Below, piece by piece: positions 15,778 to 24,447 of a DNA stretch of 34,528 bases (position 1 is its first letter; every line of letters starts with the position of its first letter). The stretch spans positions 1 to 34,528 of the forward strand of contig NZ_SJDM01000032.1 in assembly GCF_004761865.1 (NCBI RefSeq). The letters run 5' to 3'. The notes below the pieces were generated by a model that saw nothing but the letters and a program-made list of their open reading frames with translations, did not search any database and was not told the origin of the DNA. This stretch comes from Crenalkalicoccus roseus (lineage in GTDB: Bacteria; Pseudomonadota; Alphaproteobacteria; Acetobacterales; Acetobacteraceae). Made by a program: the position numbers and the translations under genes.

Positions 15778-18498
15778 TCAGTGCGCGGCGGGAAGCGGCA
15801 GGGTGAAGCGGAACACCGCGCCCTCCCCCGGCCGGCTCTCGGCCCAGATCCGCCCGCCCATGTGCTCGACGATGCGGCGGCAGATGGCGAGGCCGAGGCC
15901 GGTTCCCGCCGGGCGGTCCGTCATCGTCTCGCCGGCCTGGCGGAACTTGTCGAAGATCATGCCGAGATCCGCTTCCGCGATGCCGGGGCCGTTGTCGCGG
16001 ACCGCGACCTCGATCCGGTCCTCCTCCACCCGCAGGGAGACCTCCACCCGGCCGGTGCCGGCGGGCGAGAATTTGGCGGCGTTGGACAGCAGGTTCACCA
16101 GCACCTGCATCAGCCGGTCATGGTCGCCCTGGACGGGCGGCACCTCCTCCGGCACGCGGATCTCCACGGCCACGCCGCGGTCGCGGAAGAGCTGGCCGGT
16201 TGAGGCCACCGCCTCCTCGATCACCGCGGCGAGATCCACGCGCGTGACCTGCCACTGCATCGCCCCGGCCTCGATTTTCGCCATGTCCAGGAGCTGGTTG
16301 ATCAGCCGCGTCAGCCGCTCGCTCTCCTTGATGATGAGGGAGAGGAATTCCTGGCGCTGCTCGAGCTCCAGATCCGGATTGTCGTGCAGGATCTCCGACA
16401 GGGAGCGCACCGCGGTCAGCGGCGTGCGCAGCTCGTGGGTGACGGTGGAGAGGAAGTCGTCCTTCATCCGGTCAAGCTCGCGCAGCCGCTCGTTCGCCGC
16501 GCGCAGCGCCGCCGTGGCTTGTTCGAGCTCGGCGGACTTCTGCTCGAGGCGGCGGCTGTACTCGATCACCCGCGAGGCCTCGTCGAGCATGCGCATCAGC
16601 TCCGCCGGCCCGACCGATCCGCCATGCGAGAGGGAGGAGAGTGCCACGCGCGCCGAGGCGGCGCCGATCACCCCCGTCAGCAGGCGCTCCGCGAACAGCA
16701 TCAGCTCGGCATCCGCCGGCTGGCCGGGGTCCAGGCGGAGGCCGCGCTCGCGCGCATGCTCCGCGAGCGCGGCGTCGGCGCGCTCGGCGCCGAGCAGGCG
16801 GCGCAGCAGGCGCACGAGCTCCCCCGTCGCCAGCGCGCCGGCCCATTCGGCGGGGGTGCGGGAGCCGTCCTCTGCGTGGAAGGCCTCGACGAAGGCAGTC
16901 GCCTGCGCCCGCTCCCCCGGTTCCGCGCGGTCGAACAGCGAGACGCCGACGAACAGGCCGAGATTGGCGAGCCCGCTCCAGAACAGCGCGTGCGTCAGCG
17001 GATCGAGCCCCTCCAGCCCGAGCAGCGCGTAGGGCCGCAGCAGCGCGATGCCCCAGGGCCCCTCCGCCAGGAAGCTCGCCGGCAGCCAGCCCGAGCGGGC
17101 GAAGGAGGGCAGCAGCAGCGTGTAGCCCCACACCAGCGTCCCCGCGACCAGGCCGGCGATGGCGCCGCGCCGCGTCGCGCCAGCCCAGAACAGGCCGCCG
17201 ATCAGCGCCGGCGCGAATTGCGCGACGCCGGCGAAGGAGATCAGCCCGATCGCCACCAGCGCATAGGCTCCGCCCGCGACCAGGTAGTAGGCGTAGCCGA
17301 GCAGCATGATCACGACGATGGCGACGCGCCGGATCGCCAGCACCGGCAGGTGCGGCTCCGCCCTCCCGCCGTTCCGCGCGGCGAGACGCCGGCGCAGCAG
17401 GGCCGGGATCACCAGGCTGTTCGAAACCATCGTGCTGAGCGCGATCGTCTCCACCACAATCATGCCGATGGCGGCGGACAGCCCGCCCAGGAAGACCAGC
17501 AGCGCCAGCCACTCGGCGCCATGCGCCAGGGGCAGCGCCAGCACCACCATGTCGCGGTCCACGCCCTCGCCCGGCAGCAGCAGCAGCCCCGCCAGGGCCA
17601 GCGGCAGCACGAACAGGTTGATCAGCAGCAGGTAGAGCGGGAACAGCCACACCGCGCGGGTGAGCTGCCGCTCGTGCAGGTTCTCCACCACCAGGAGCTG
17701 GAACTGCCGCGGCAGGCAGATGATGGCGAGCAGCGCCAGGATGGTGGCGGTGATCCAGCCGCCGTCCTCCAGCACCGGCTGGGCGGTGAGCAGCGGCGCG
17801 ATGTCCTCCCGCGCCCGGGCCCGCGCGAACAGGTCGCCGAGGCCGCCGAACAGCCCGTAGGCGACGAAGGCGCCGACCGCGAGGAAGGCGAGCAGCTTGA
17901 CCACGGATTCCGTGGCCACCGCGATCACCACTCCCGGATGGTGCTCCGAGGCGTCGATCTGGCGCGCGCCGAACAGGATGGTGAACACCGCCATCAGCAG
18001 CGCGGTGTGGAAGGCGCTGTCGAGCAGCACCGGCTGCGCGCCCGCCGGCGCCGCGCCGCCCGAGAGCAGCTCGAAGCTGACCGACACCGCCTTGAGCTGC
18101 AGCGCGATGTAGGGGATGATGACCACCACGGCGAGCGCCGCCACCAGCCCGCCCAGGAACTCGCTCCGCCCGTAGCGCGCCGCGATGAAGTCGGCGATCG
18201 AGGTGATGCGCTGCGTCTTGGCCACCAGCACGATCTTGCGCAGCAGCAGGAAGCCAAGCGTCATCGCCAGCGTCGGGCCAAGATAGATCGGCAGGAAGCC
18301 GAGGCCGATCGTGCTGGCGCGTCCGACGCTGCCGTAGAAGGTCCAGGTGGTGCAGAACACCGCGAGCGACAGGGCGTAGACGGTGGGGCTGTGGCTCAGC
18401 CGGCTCGCCCGCTGCCGCTGCCGGTCCCCCCACCAGGCGATGGCGAACAGCAGCAGCAGGTAGGAGAGCGCGGTGCCGACCAGGATCCAGGCCGGCAT
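15778..18498 (-). CDS. sodium/solute symporter-histidine kinase fusion (CbrA-like)
   Basis: 906 residues. Residues 1 to about 510 form an SSS-family symporter domain with about 13 hydrophobic helices (for example [19 protein letters not shown] and [19 protein letters not shown]). Residues about 540-610 look like a STAC-type linker ([22 protein letters not shown]). A coiled coil (about 640-680) leads to HisKA with His688 ([12 protein letters not shown]) and HATPase with N box Asn806, G1 DNGPGI (835-840), F box FDKFRQ and G2 GTGLGL (865-870). All catalytic motifs are intact; no PAS domain is obvious, unlike Pseudomonas CbrA. It probably couples solute transport or sensing to phosphorylation. 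It starts by TGATG overlap with the preceding small gene. No NtrC/CbrB partner is adjacent; the stand-alone receiver at 20802-21185 is a candidate target. Confidence 0.93.
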   Translation of the reverse strand: MPAWILVGTALSYLLLLFAIAWWGDRQRQRASRLSHSPTVYALSLAVFCTTWTFYGSVGRASTIGLGFLPIYLGPTLAMTLGFLLLRKIVLVAKTQRITSIADFIAARYGRSEFLGGLVAALAVVVIIPYIALQLKAVSVSFELLSGGAAPAGAQPVLLDSAFHTALLMAVFTILFGARQIDASEHHPGVVIAVATESVVKLLAFLAVGAFVAYGLFGGLGDLFARARAREDIAPLLTAQPVLEDGGWITATILALLAIICLPRQFQLLVVENLHERQLTRAVWLFPLYLLLINLFVLPLALAGLLLLPGEGVDRDMVVLALPLAHGAEWLALLVFLGGLSAAIGMIVVETIALSTMVSNSLVIPALLRRRLAARNGGRAEPHLPVLAIRRVAIVVIMLLGYAYYLVAGGAYALVAIGLISFAGVAQFAPALIGGLFWAGATRRGAIAGLVAGTLVWGYTLLLPSFARSGWLPASFLAEGPWGIALLRPYALLGLEGLDPLTHALFWSGLANLGLFVGVSLFDRAEPGERAQATAFVEAFHAEDGSRTPAEWAGALATGELVRLLRRLLGAERADAALAEHARERGLRLDPGQPADAELMLFAERLLTGVIGAASARVALSSLSHGGSVGPAELMRMLDEASRVIEYSRRLEQKSAELEQATAALRAANERLRELDRMKDDFLSTVTHELRTPLTAVRSLSEILHDNPDLELEQRQEFLSLIIKESERLTRLINQLLDMAKIEAGAMQWQVTRVDLAAVIEEAVASTGQLFRDRGVAVEIRVPEEVPPVQGDHDRLMQVLVNLLSNAAKFSPAGTGRVEVSLRVEEDRIEVAVRDNGPGIAEADLGMIFDKFRQAGETMTDRPAGTGLGLAICRRIVEHMGGRIWAESRPGEGAVFRFTLPLPAAH

Positions 18499-18725
18499 CA
18501 GCCCTCCTCCGCCCCGTCCCGGTGCGCGCGGCGCTCCGTGTGCAGGGCGAGCAGCAGGATCACCCCCGCCCAGGCGCCGAACAGGTAGAGGTAGAGCAGC
18601 GGCCAGCCGAACAGCGTGCCCTCGCCGAAGATCCGCAGCAGCCAGGGGCTGAACAGCACCGATGCGAGCAGGAACAGCCCGACCAGGCGCTCGTGCCGGC
18701 CGCCTTCGCGGGCGCGGGGGCTCAA
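18498..18725 (-). CDS. small membrane protein coupled to the symporter-kinase gene
   Basis: 75 residues with two hydrophobic segments (about 14-34 and 40-61) separated by a short polar turn (FGEGTLFGW), and a charged tail. The start is TTG (18723-18725), overlapping the exonuclease stop as TTGA, and its own stop overlaps the kinase ATG as TGATG, so its translation links both neighbours. No alternative ATG exists. The position matches the small hydrophobic CbrX peptide reported just upstream of and overlapping cbrA in Pseudomonas, where it helps translation of cbrA; small two-helix proteins also precede other SSS transporters (DUF485 with ActP). The equivalence to CbrX is positional inference, not sequence identity. 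Confidence 0.75.
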   Translation of the reverse strand: MSPRAREGGRHERLVGLFLLASVLFSPWLLRIFGEGTLFGWPLLYLYLFGAWAGVILLLALHTERRAHRDGAEEG

Positions 18726-20791
18726 AAGGCGTGCCCCCGCGCGCGCAGCTCCACCTGCATGTTCGAGCTGCGCACCGCGTCGTCCAGGGTGTGGATGCCG
18801 CGCTCCTTCAGCATGTCCACGAAGCGGAGGAAGATGCGCGCCGTCGCCATGGCGTCGCCGAGGGCGGAGTGCCGCCCCTCGACCGGCACGCCGAGCCGCG
18901 CGGCCAGCGCGTCCAGCGAGTGCTCCCCCTCCTCGCCCTGCAGGAACAGGGAGAGCACCATGGTGTCGAGCACCGGGTTATCGAAGCGCACACCGGCCGC
19001 CTTCTCGGCCATGCGCAGGAATTTCAGGTCGAAGGCGGCGTTGTGGGCGACCAGCACGGCCTCGTCCACGAAGGCGCGGAACTCCGGCAGCACCGCCTCG
19101 GCCGGCGGGCAGTCGCGCACCATCGCGTCGGTGATGCCGTGGAAGCGCGTCGAGGCCGCGGGGATGGAGCGCCCCGGATTGATCAGCGCGCTGAAGGTCT
19201 CCCCGGTCAGGATGCGGCCGTTGACGATGCGCACGGCGCCGATGGAGATCAGCCGGTCGCCGCCCGAGGGGTTGAGGCCGGTGGTCTCCGTGTCGAACAC
19301 CACGCAGGTCAGCCGGTCGAGCGGCGTGCGGCCGAGCGCGCCGGAGACCAGGGGCTGGTGCAGCAGGTCGAAGTCGAAGAATTCGGGCCGGGAGAGCGCG
19401 CCCTCCGGCACCGCTCCCCGGGCGCGCGAGGCGCGGGCGAGCGGCATGCGGATGCGCGCGCGCCCCCCGCCCGCCTCCTCGCTCCAGAGGTCGCTGTGGT
19501 GGCGCTGCAGCACGTCGCCGAGGCTCAGCCCGCCGAGCGCCCCCTCCAGCGGGTCCTCCGCCCAAACGGAGAGCGCGGCCATCGGCACCGGCGGCCCGTG
19601 CCAGGAAAGGTCGAGATAGGCGCGCGCCTCCCGCCCCTCCGCCGCCATCTCGAACTCCCTGACGCCGAGCTGCGCGCCGAGGCGCGCGATCAGGTGGCCG
19701 AACAGGATCACCAGGCTGTGGCTGTCCGCGTGCAGCCATTGCGGCTCTCCCGCCGCGCGCACCTCCGCCCCCGCCTGCGCGGCGCGGAAGGCGACCAGCG
19801 TGACGAGGTCGGAGGAGAGGATGTCGCCCATCGGCCAGAGCCGGCCGGCGACGCTGCGGTACTCGGCGGCGATCGCCTCGAGACGCGTGGAGAGGGACTG
19901 CGCCTCGCCGAGGATCACGCGCTCGAACTCGGCCCGGCCCTCGGGCGGCAGCTCCGGATTGTCGGCCAGCGTCTCGGCGGCGGCGCGCAGGTTGGCGATG
20001 GGCTGGCGCAGCTCCTCGCTGGCCTGGCGCAGCAGCGCGTCGCACTTGCCAAGGGTGGCGAGCTCCGCCGTGGCGTCGGCCAGCGTCAGCACGTAGCCGG
20101 TGACCTGCCCGCCGGTCACCACCAGCCCCATGCGGCCCTGCAGCAGCGCCCGCCCGTCGGCGAGCGCGGTCAGCACCTGGGCGTGGCGCTCCTCGGCTGC
20201 GGCCGTATCCTGGCCGGAGGCGCGGGTCAGGCGCTCCAGCGCGTGCAGCACCGGCTCGCGCGCGACCAGCGGCAGCAGGTTGCGGCCGAGGCCAAGCCCG
20301 CCGCGCAGGCCGAGCAGCGCCAGGGCGCGACGGTTGTAGAGCAGGATCTGGTGCTCGAGGTTGCAGACCAGCACGCCGTCGTGCAGATCGTTGAGGATGG
20401 CGGCGAGGCGGCTCTTCTGCTCCTCGACGCGGGCGGTGGACTGCGCCACCGCCTCCTCAACCCGGCGGCGGGTCTGGAACAGCCGCTCCGCCAGCGCGTT
20501 CACCGCTTGCGGCAGCGGCGCGAGCGCGGCGAAGCGCGCCTCGGGAAGGCGCGCTTCCTCCTCGGCATGGGCGAGGACGTTCGTCTCGGCGGCGAGCGCG
20601 GCGAGGCGCCGCAGCAGCGCCGCCTCCACCAGCTTCCAGGCGGCGAGGACGGTGGCGGCGACGACGAGGGCGGGCGTGACGGCGGCCGAGGGCGGCGCGC
20701 CCTGCGGCAGGGTGGCGCCGAGGCCGGCCAGCGCGGCGCCCAGGGCGCCGAGGGCCAGGAAGCGGAGGCCGAGGCGCCGCCGGCCGCTCAC
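18722..20791 (-). CDS. membrane PAS/degenerate-kinase protein fused to DEDDh 3'-5' exonuclease
   Basis: 689 residues. Order: two hydrophobic segments (about 9-28 and 40-59), a coiled stretch (about 95-130), a PAS-like domain (about 131-245; ILNDLHDGVLVCNLEHQILLYNRRAL), a kinase-like region (about 250-440), and a DnaQ-type exonuclease (about 495-670). The exonuclease has all DEDDh residues: Asp500 and Glu502 (FDTETTG), Asp588 (HNAAFDLKF), His641 and Asp646 (HSALGD). In the kinase-like part the phospho-acceptor His is replaced by Glu259 (SEELRQP in place of SHELRTP), and no proper N or G boxes are seen, so it is probably a non-catalytic sensor. Start GTG at 20789-20791, 10 bases after the receiver stop. 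Related exonuclease genes sit beside SSS and DUF294 genes in Pseudomonas (PA3232-PA3235, from memory). Substrate unknown. Confidence 0.9.
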   Translation of the reverse strand: MSGRRRLGLRFLALGALGAALAGLGATLPQGAPPSAAVTPALVVAATVLAAWKLVEAALLRRLAALAAETNVLAHAEEEARLPEARFAALAPLPQAVNALAERLFQTRRRVEEAVAQSTARVEEQKSRLAAILNDLHDGVLVCNLEHQILLYNRRALALLGLRGGLGLGRNLLPLVAREPVLHALERLTRASGQDTAAAEERHAQVLTALADGRALLQGRMGLVVTGGQVTGYVLTLADATAELATLGKCDALLRQASEELRQPIANLRAAAETLADNPELPPEGRAEFERVILGEAQSLSTRLEAIAAEYRSVAGRLWPMGDILSSDLVTLVAFRAAQAGAEVRAAGEPQWLHADSHSLVILFGHLIARLGAQLGVREFEMAAEGREARAYLDLSWHGPPVPMAALSVWAEDPLEGALGGLSLGDVLQRHHSDLWSEEAGGGRARIRMPLARASRARGAVPEGALSRPEFFDFDLLHQPLVSGALGRTPLDRLTCVVFDTETTGLNPSGGDRLISIGAVRIVNGRILTGETFSALINPGRSIPAASTRFHGITDAMVRDCPPAEAVLPEFRAFVDEAVLVAHNAAFDLKFLRMAEKAAGVRFDNPVLDTMVLSLFLQGEEGEHSLDALAARLGVPVEGRHSALGDAMATARIFLRFVDMLKERGIHTLDDAVRSSNMQVELRARGHAF

Positions 20792-20801
20792 CGCCAGGGG
20801 C

Positions 20802-21185
20802 TCACGGCGCGGCCTGCGGCGCCCCGAGCCGGCGCCGCACCGTCTCCACCAGCTCCCGCGTCGAGAAGGGCTTGGTGACGTAGTCGCTGGCGCCGAGGGC
20901 GAGGCCCTTCTCGCGGTCTATGTCGCGCCCCTTCGCGGTCAGCATGATGATCGGCACGTCGCGGCAGCGCGCCTCGGCGCGCAGGCGCTGGCAGACATCG
21001 TAGCCGCTGCACGCCGGCATCATGGCGTCGAGGATGATGAGGTCGGGCACCGCCTCCTCCACCGCCTGCAGCACCTCCTCTCCGTTGCGGGCGACGCGCA
21101 CCGCGTAGCCGGCCTTCTGCAGCAGGAATTGCAGCGACAGCAGGATGCTCGGCTCGTCGTCCGCGACCAGGATCGTCTGGCTCAT
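20802..21185 (-). CDS. stand-alone receiver (CheY/DivK-like response regulator)
   Basis: 127 residues, a single receiver domain with acidic pair DDE (9-11), phospho-acceptor Asp53 (LIILDAMMPACSG), Thr83 and Lys105 (YVTKPFS). There is no output domain, so it must act by protein contact or as a phosphate relay. The ATG has a strong ribosome site (GGGGGAGGAAG, about 5 bases upstream). It lies between the DUF294 gene (40-base gap) and the exonuclease gene (10-base gap) in one minus-strand operon that ends with the symporter-kinase, its most likely phosphate donor (inference). Confidence 0.93.
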   Translation of the reverse strand: MSQTILVADDEPSILLSLQFLLQKAGYAVRVARNGEEVLQAVEEAVPDLIILDAMMPACSGYDVCQRLRAEARCRDVPIIMLTAKGRDIDREKGLALGASDYVTKPFSTRELVETVRRRLGAPQAAP

Positions 21186-21225
21186 CGCGCTTCCTCCCCC
21201 GGCGCCGCCGGCCGGGACCTTTTCC

Positions 21226-22266
21226 TCACAGATAGCCGTGCCGGTATTTCGACGCCATGGCGGACTGCATGGTGCGCACCGCGCGGAACGCCGCCCTGAG
21301 GCGCCGCCGCTCGGCCTCGTCCAGCTCCCCGGGGCTCACATGGTTGTCCGGGCGCAGCCCCTCCCGCGCCATCCGCGCCTGGTGGCGGAGGCGGAGCGAG
21401 CCGATCAGCTCCAGCGCCGCGCGCAGCTCCCCCGCGCCCTGCCGGCTCAGCGCGCCCGCCGCCTCCAGCGCCTCGAGGCGACGGAAGGTGTTCACCTCGC
21501 CGATCCCGGCGGCGAGGGCGTGCACGCGCGCCATCTCCACGATCGGCGTCACGCCGTTGATCTTGAGGTCCATCCTCCCCTCGTGTGCGCCGCCGCGGGC
21601 CAGGCGGAAGCGGCCGAGGAAGCCGAGCGGCGGCTCGCGGCTCATCGCGTTGCGCGCGAGATGGGCGAGGAAGATGGTGTTCCGCCGCGCCTTGCCCAGC
21701 ACCAGCTCCTGCAGCCGCCCGAACAGCGGCGCCTCGCCGGCGATGCGGCGGAAGTCGAAGAACACGGAGGAGAGCATCAGCGCCTTCGGCTCCGGCCGCT
21801 CGATCCACTCCGTGAAGTAGCCCTGCCAGACCGAGAGCGGCTGGCACCAGCGCTCGGTCATCGCCATCATCTCGCCGGGGCAGTGGAGATAGCCGCAGAG
21901 GTCGAGCCCGTCGCAGACGAAGCCGCCGAGGGCGCGGAAATAGCCGCGGTGGCTCGCCTCGCGGAAGGCGTCGTCGAGGACGAGGCCGTTGTCCTGGTCC
22001 GAGCCCGCGGTCAGCTCCTGCCGCCCCTGCGAGCCGGCGGCGAGCCAGGCGTAGGGCACGGGCGGCGGGCCGAGCCGCGCCTCGGCGAGTTCCAGGAGGC
22101 GACGGGTCACGCCGTCCGCGATCTCGGTCACGGCGAGGCCGATCTCGCGCACGCTCCGCCCCGCGCCGAGCATGTCCGCAATCAGCCCCGGCACCCGGGC
22201 GACGACCTGCCGCAGCCCCTCGGGCTCAGCGCAGCGGCGAAGCTCGTGCGTGGCGGCGGCGTCCAA
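21226..22266 (-). CDS. DUF294-type putative nucleotidyltransferase
   Basis: 346 residues. The nucleotidyltransferase-like core is near residues 73-97 with GSQGRQELTAGSDQDN, the GS...R.E...D.D pattern of the DUF294/GlnD-like fold (Asp90 and Asp92 as probable metal ligands). The C-terminal half (about 200-340) matches the helical DUF294_C module (DLKINGVTPIVEMARVHAL, then FRAVRTMQSAMASKYRHGYL). Most relatives carry N-terminal cyclic-nucleotide-binding and CBS domains; here only about 70 residues precede the core, so those sensors are absent. The start is TTG (22264-22266), chosen because AGGAGAAGG lies at ideal spacing; the first internal ATG would remove part of the fold. It is the first gene of the signalling operon. 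The nucleotide and acceptor are unknown. Confidence 0.88.
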   Translation of the reverse strand: MDAAATHELRRCAEPEGLRQVVARVPGLIADMLGAGRSVREIGLAVTEIADGVTRRLLELAEARLGPPPVPYAWLAAGSQGRQELTAGSDQDNGLVLDDAFREASHRGYFRALGGFVCDGLDLCGYLHCPGEMMAMTERWCQPLSVWQGYFTEWIERPEPKALMLSSVFFDFRRIAGEAPLFGRLQELVLGKARRNTIFLAHLARNAMSREPPLGFLGRFRLARGGAHEGRMDLKINGVTPIVEMARVHALAAGIGEVNTFRRLEALEAAGALSRQGAGELRAALELIGSLRLRHQARMAREGLRPDNHVSPGELDEAERRRLRAAFRAVRTMQSAMASKYRHGYL

Positions 22267-22269
22267 GCC

Positions 22270-22278
22270 CCTTCTCCT
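22270..22278 (-). promoter_or_regulatory. strong ribosome-binding site supporting a TTG start
   Basis: AGGAGAAGG on the minus strand, with its GGAG core 7 bases ahead of TTG at 22264-22266. It decides the start of the DUF294 gene, which has no nearby ATG. Confidence 0.7.
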
Positions 22279-22422
22279 CGCGGCCGGGAAGCCTAGAACA
22301 GATCGGAGAGGGCCGGAACAGCCCGCCTTCTTCGGGGCTGGACAGGGCACGCCGCGCCGGGCGATCAGACTCCCCGGCCGGCCGGCCCGGATTCGCGGGC
22401 CGCGGCCCAAGGGGGGCGCCCA

Positions 22423-23805
22423 ATGCTGACCTGCCTCGCCGGCGCCGACGCGCCGGCGCTGCCGCTCCATGTCACCGATCCCTCCGGGCTTGAGGCCCTG
22501 CTGGGCCGGCTCGGGCCGGGGCAGGCGGCCTGGCTGCGCGCCACCGGCTTCGCCGCCAGGGCGCAGGAGGTGGCGCTGCTGCCCGGCGCGGAGGGACTCG
22601 CCGGCGCCGTGCTCGGCCTCGGGGCGGAGGCGACCACCCCCTGGTCCTTCGGCGGCCTGCCCCTGGCGCTGCCCCCCGGCACCGCCTGGCGCCTGGCCGA
22701 GCCCGGCCCCTGGGCCGCCGCCGCGGTGCTCGGCTGGTGCCTCGGCGCCTATCGCTACGCGCGCTTCAAACCCGCACCCCGGGCGCCGGCGCTGCTGGCG
22801 CCGCCCGCGGGGGTGGAGGAGGCGCTGGTGGCGGCCGAGGCCACCTGGCGCGTGCGGGACCTCATCAACACGCCGGCCAACCTGCTCGGCCCCGCCGAGC
22901 TGGCGGAGGCCGTGCGCGACCTTGCCGCCGCGCATGGCGCCGCCTGCGCCGTCATCGCCGGCGAGGCGTTGCGCGACGGCTTCCCGGCGCTGCACGCGGT
23001 CGGCGCCGGCAGCCCGCGGGCGCCCCGCGTCGCGGTGCTGGAATGGGGGGAGGCGGGGGCGCCGCTGGTCGCCCTCTGCGGCAAGGGGGTGTGCTTCGAC
23101 ACGGGGGGGCTCGACCTCAAGCCCTCCGCCGCCATGCTGCGGATGAAGAAGGACATGGGCGGGGCGGCGGTGGTGCTCGGCCTGGCCGAGATGGTGATGC
23201 GCCTGCGGCTGCCGGTGCGGCTGCTGGTGCTGGTGGGCGCGGTGGAGAACGCCGTCTCCGGCGAGGCCTTCCGGCCGATGGACGTGCTGCGCACCCGCGC
23301 CGGCTTGGCCGTGGAGGTCGGCAACACCGACGCGGAGGGGCGGCTGGTGCTGTGCGACCTGCTGGCCTTCGCTGCGGAGCGCCGGCCGGCGCTGCTCCTG
23401 GACTGCGCCACCCTGACCGGCGCGGCGCGCGTGGCGCTTGGGCCCGACCTGCCGGCGCTGTTCACCCCCGACGACGCGCTGGCGGAGGCGCTGCTCGGGG
23501 CGGCACGGGAGACGGAGGACCCGATGTGGCGGCTGCCCCTGCACGGGGGCTACGCCTCCTGGCTGGACAGCGCCATCGCCGACCTCGGCAACGTCTCCTC
23601 CAGGCCGATGGCCGGTGCCATCATCGGCGCCCTGTTCCTGCAGCGTTTCGTCCCCGCCGGGCTGCGCTGGGCGCATCTGGATTTGTACGCCTGGAACGAT
23701 ACATCAAGGCCCGGGCGGCCCGAGGGCGGAGAGGCGCAGGCGATGCGGGCCCTGGTGGCCGGCATCCGGCGGCTTTTCGGGTCCGGACCGGGCGCGGGCA
23801 GGTAA
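22423..23805 (+). CDS. M17-family leucyl aminopeptidase
   Basis: 460 residues. The C-terminal catalytic domain (about 140-455) carries the M17 signature NTDAEGRL (301-308) and the expected metal and catalytic residues: Lys221 and Asp226 (GKGVCFDTGGL), Lys233, Asp244 (KKDMGG), Asp303, Glu305 and Arg307. The N-terminal domain (about 1-135) is divergent, as in PepB-like and alphaproteobacterial forms. It is a cytoplasmic, two-metal, hexameric enzyme that removes N-terminal residues from peptides. The ATG at 22423 follows AAGGGGGG at good spacing. It is divergent from the DUF294 gene with about 156 bases between them. Peptides imported by the nearby Yej transporter would be natural substrates, though nothing shows co-regulation. 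Confidence 0.94.
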   Translation: MLTCLAGADAPALPLHVTDPSGLEALLGRLGPGQAAWLRATGFAARAQEVALLPGAEGLAGAVLGLGAEATTPWSFGGLPLALPPGTAWRLAEPGPWAAAAVLGWCLGAYRYARFKPAPRAPALLAPPAGVEEALVAAEATWRVRDLINTPANLLGPAELAEAVRDLAAAHGAACAVIAGEALRDGFPALHAVGAGSPRAPRVAVLEWGEAGAPLVALCGKGVCFDTGGLDLKPSAAMLRMKKDMGGAAVVLGLAEMVMRLRLPVRLLVLVGAVENAVSGEAFRPMDVLRTRAGLAVEVGNTDAEGRLVLCDLLAFAAERRPALLLDCATLTGAARVALGPDLPALFTPDDALAEALLGAARETEDPMWRLPLHGGYASWLDSAIADLGNVSSRPMAGAIIGALFLQRFVPAGLRWAHLDLYAWNDTSRPGRPEGGEAQAMRALVAGIRRLFGSGPGAGR

Positions 23806-23973
23806 CGAAAACGAGATGAGCGGGAAACTTTGCAAGTCTCCTGGGTCTGAGCCGTTCAGTTCGCGTTAATCAAGGGAAAGCGCCCGCTGACCGGGCTGCC
23901 CCGGGCCGAGGACAGGGAGGTGCATGCGGGCGGTGGGGATTCGCATGCGCCGGATGGCGAGAGGATTTGAGGC

Positions 23974-24381
23974 ATGGCACTGCAGAACAACCCCGATCAG
24001 CTTGTCGGCATCCTGCGCGATACCGTGGTCGCCCTGGTGCGGCGGGACGGCCCCGACCTCTCGGCGCGCCAGCTCGGCGTCTTCCTTACGGTGTACCTGA
24101 CCGACGGCCCGCATACGGTGCGCGGCCTGGCGGCGGAGCTGAACGTCTCCAAGCCGGCGATCACCCGCGCCCTCGACCGCCTGGGCGAGCTGGACCTCGC
24201 CCGCCGCAAGGTGGATCCGATGGACCGCCGCAGCGTGATCGTGCAGCGGACCCTCAAGGGCACCGCCTTCCTGCGCGACCTGCGCCAGATCATGATCGAG
24301 GCGGAGGCCCATACCCGGGACATGCCCCCGGTCGAGACCGCGGTGGCGAACGCCGAGCGGGAGGCCCGCAAGGCCGGCTGA
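23974..24381 (+). CDS. MarR-type winged-helix regulator
   Basis: 135 residues. A winged helix spans about residues 30-100: LSARQLGVFLTVYLTDGPHTVRGLAAEL, recognition helix NVSKPAITRALDRLGEL (57-73), and the wing DLARRKVDPMDRRSVIVQRT. The D-RR-V wing motif is typical of MarR proteins, which bind DNA as dimers and often sense small phenolic or oxidising compounds. The ATG at 23974 follows GAGAGGATTTGAGG. It is preceded by a 168-base gap containing a locally AT-richer stretch (about 23805-23880) that probably holds its promoter, so it may be a single-gene unit. No divergent target gene is adjacent, and its regulon is unknown. Confidence 0.85.
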   Translation: MALQNNPDQLVGILRDTVVALVRRDGPDLSARQLGVFLTVYLTDGPHTVRGLAAELNVSKPAITRALDRLGELDLARRKVDPMDRRSVIVQRTLKGTAFLRDLRQIMIEAEAHTRDMPPVETAVANAEREARKAG

Positions 24382-24391
24382 GGACCGCCTT

Positions 24392-24419
24392 CCGCCGGCA
24401 GCCCCGCGGCCGCCGGCGG
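24392..24419. terminator. hairpin between convergent MarR and dehydrogenase genes
   Basis: CCGCCGGC (24392-24399) pairs perfectly with GCCGGCGG (24412-24419) across a 12-base loop, in the gap between the convergent ends. A short AAGC-CTGG-GCTTTT hairpin-like sequence follows near 24432-24445 with a small T-run on the plus strand. Together they may stop transcription from both sides. Confidence 0.4.
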
Positions 24420-24447
24420 AGCGAGGCCGCCAAGCCTGGGCTTTTGG

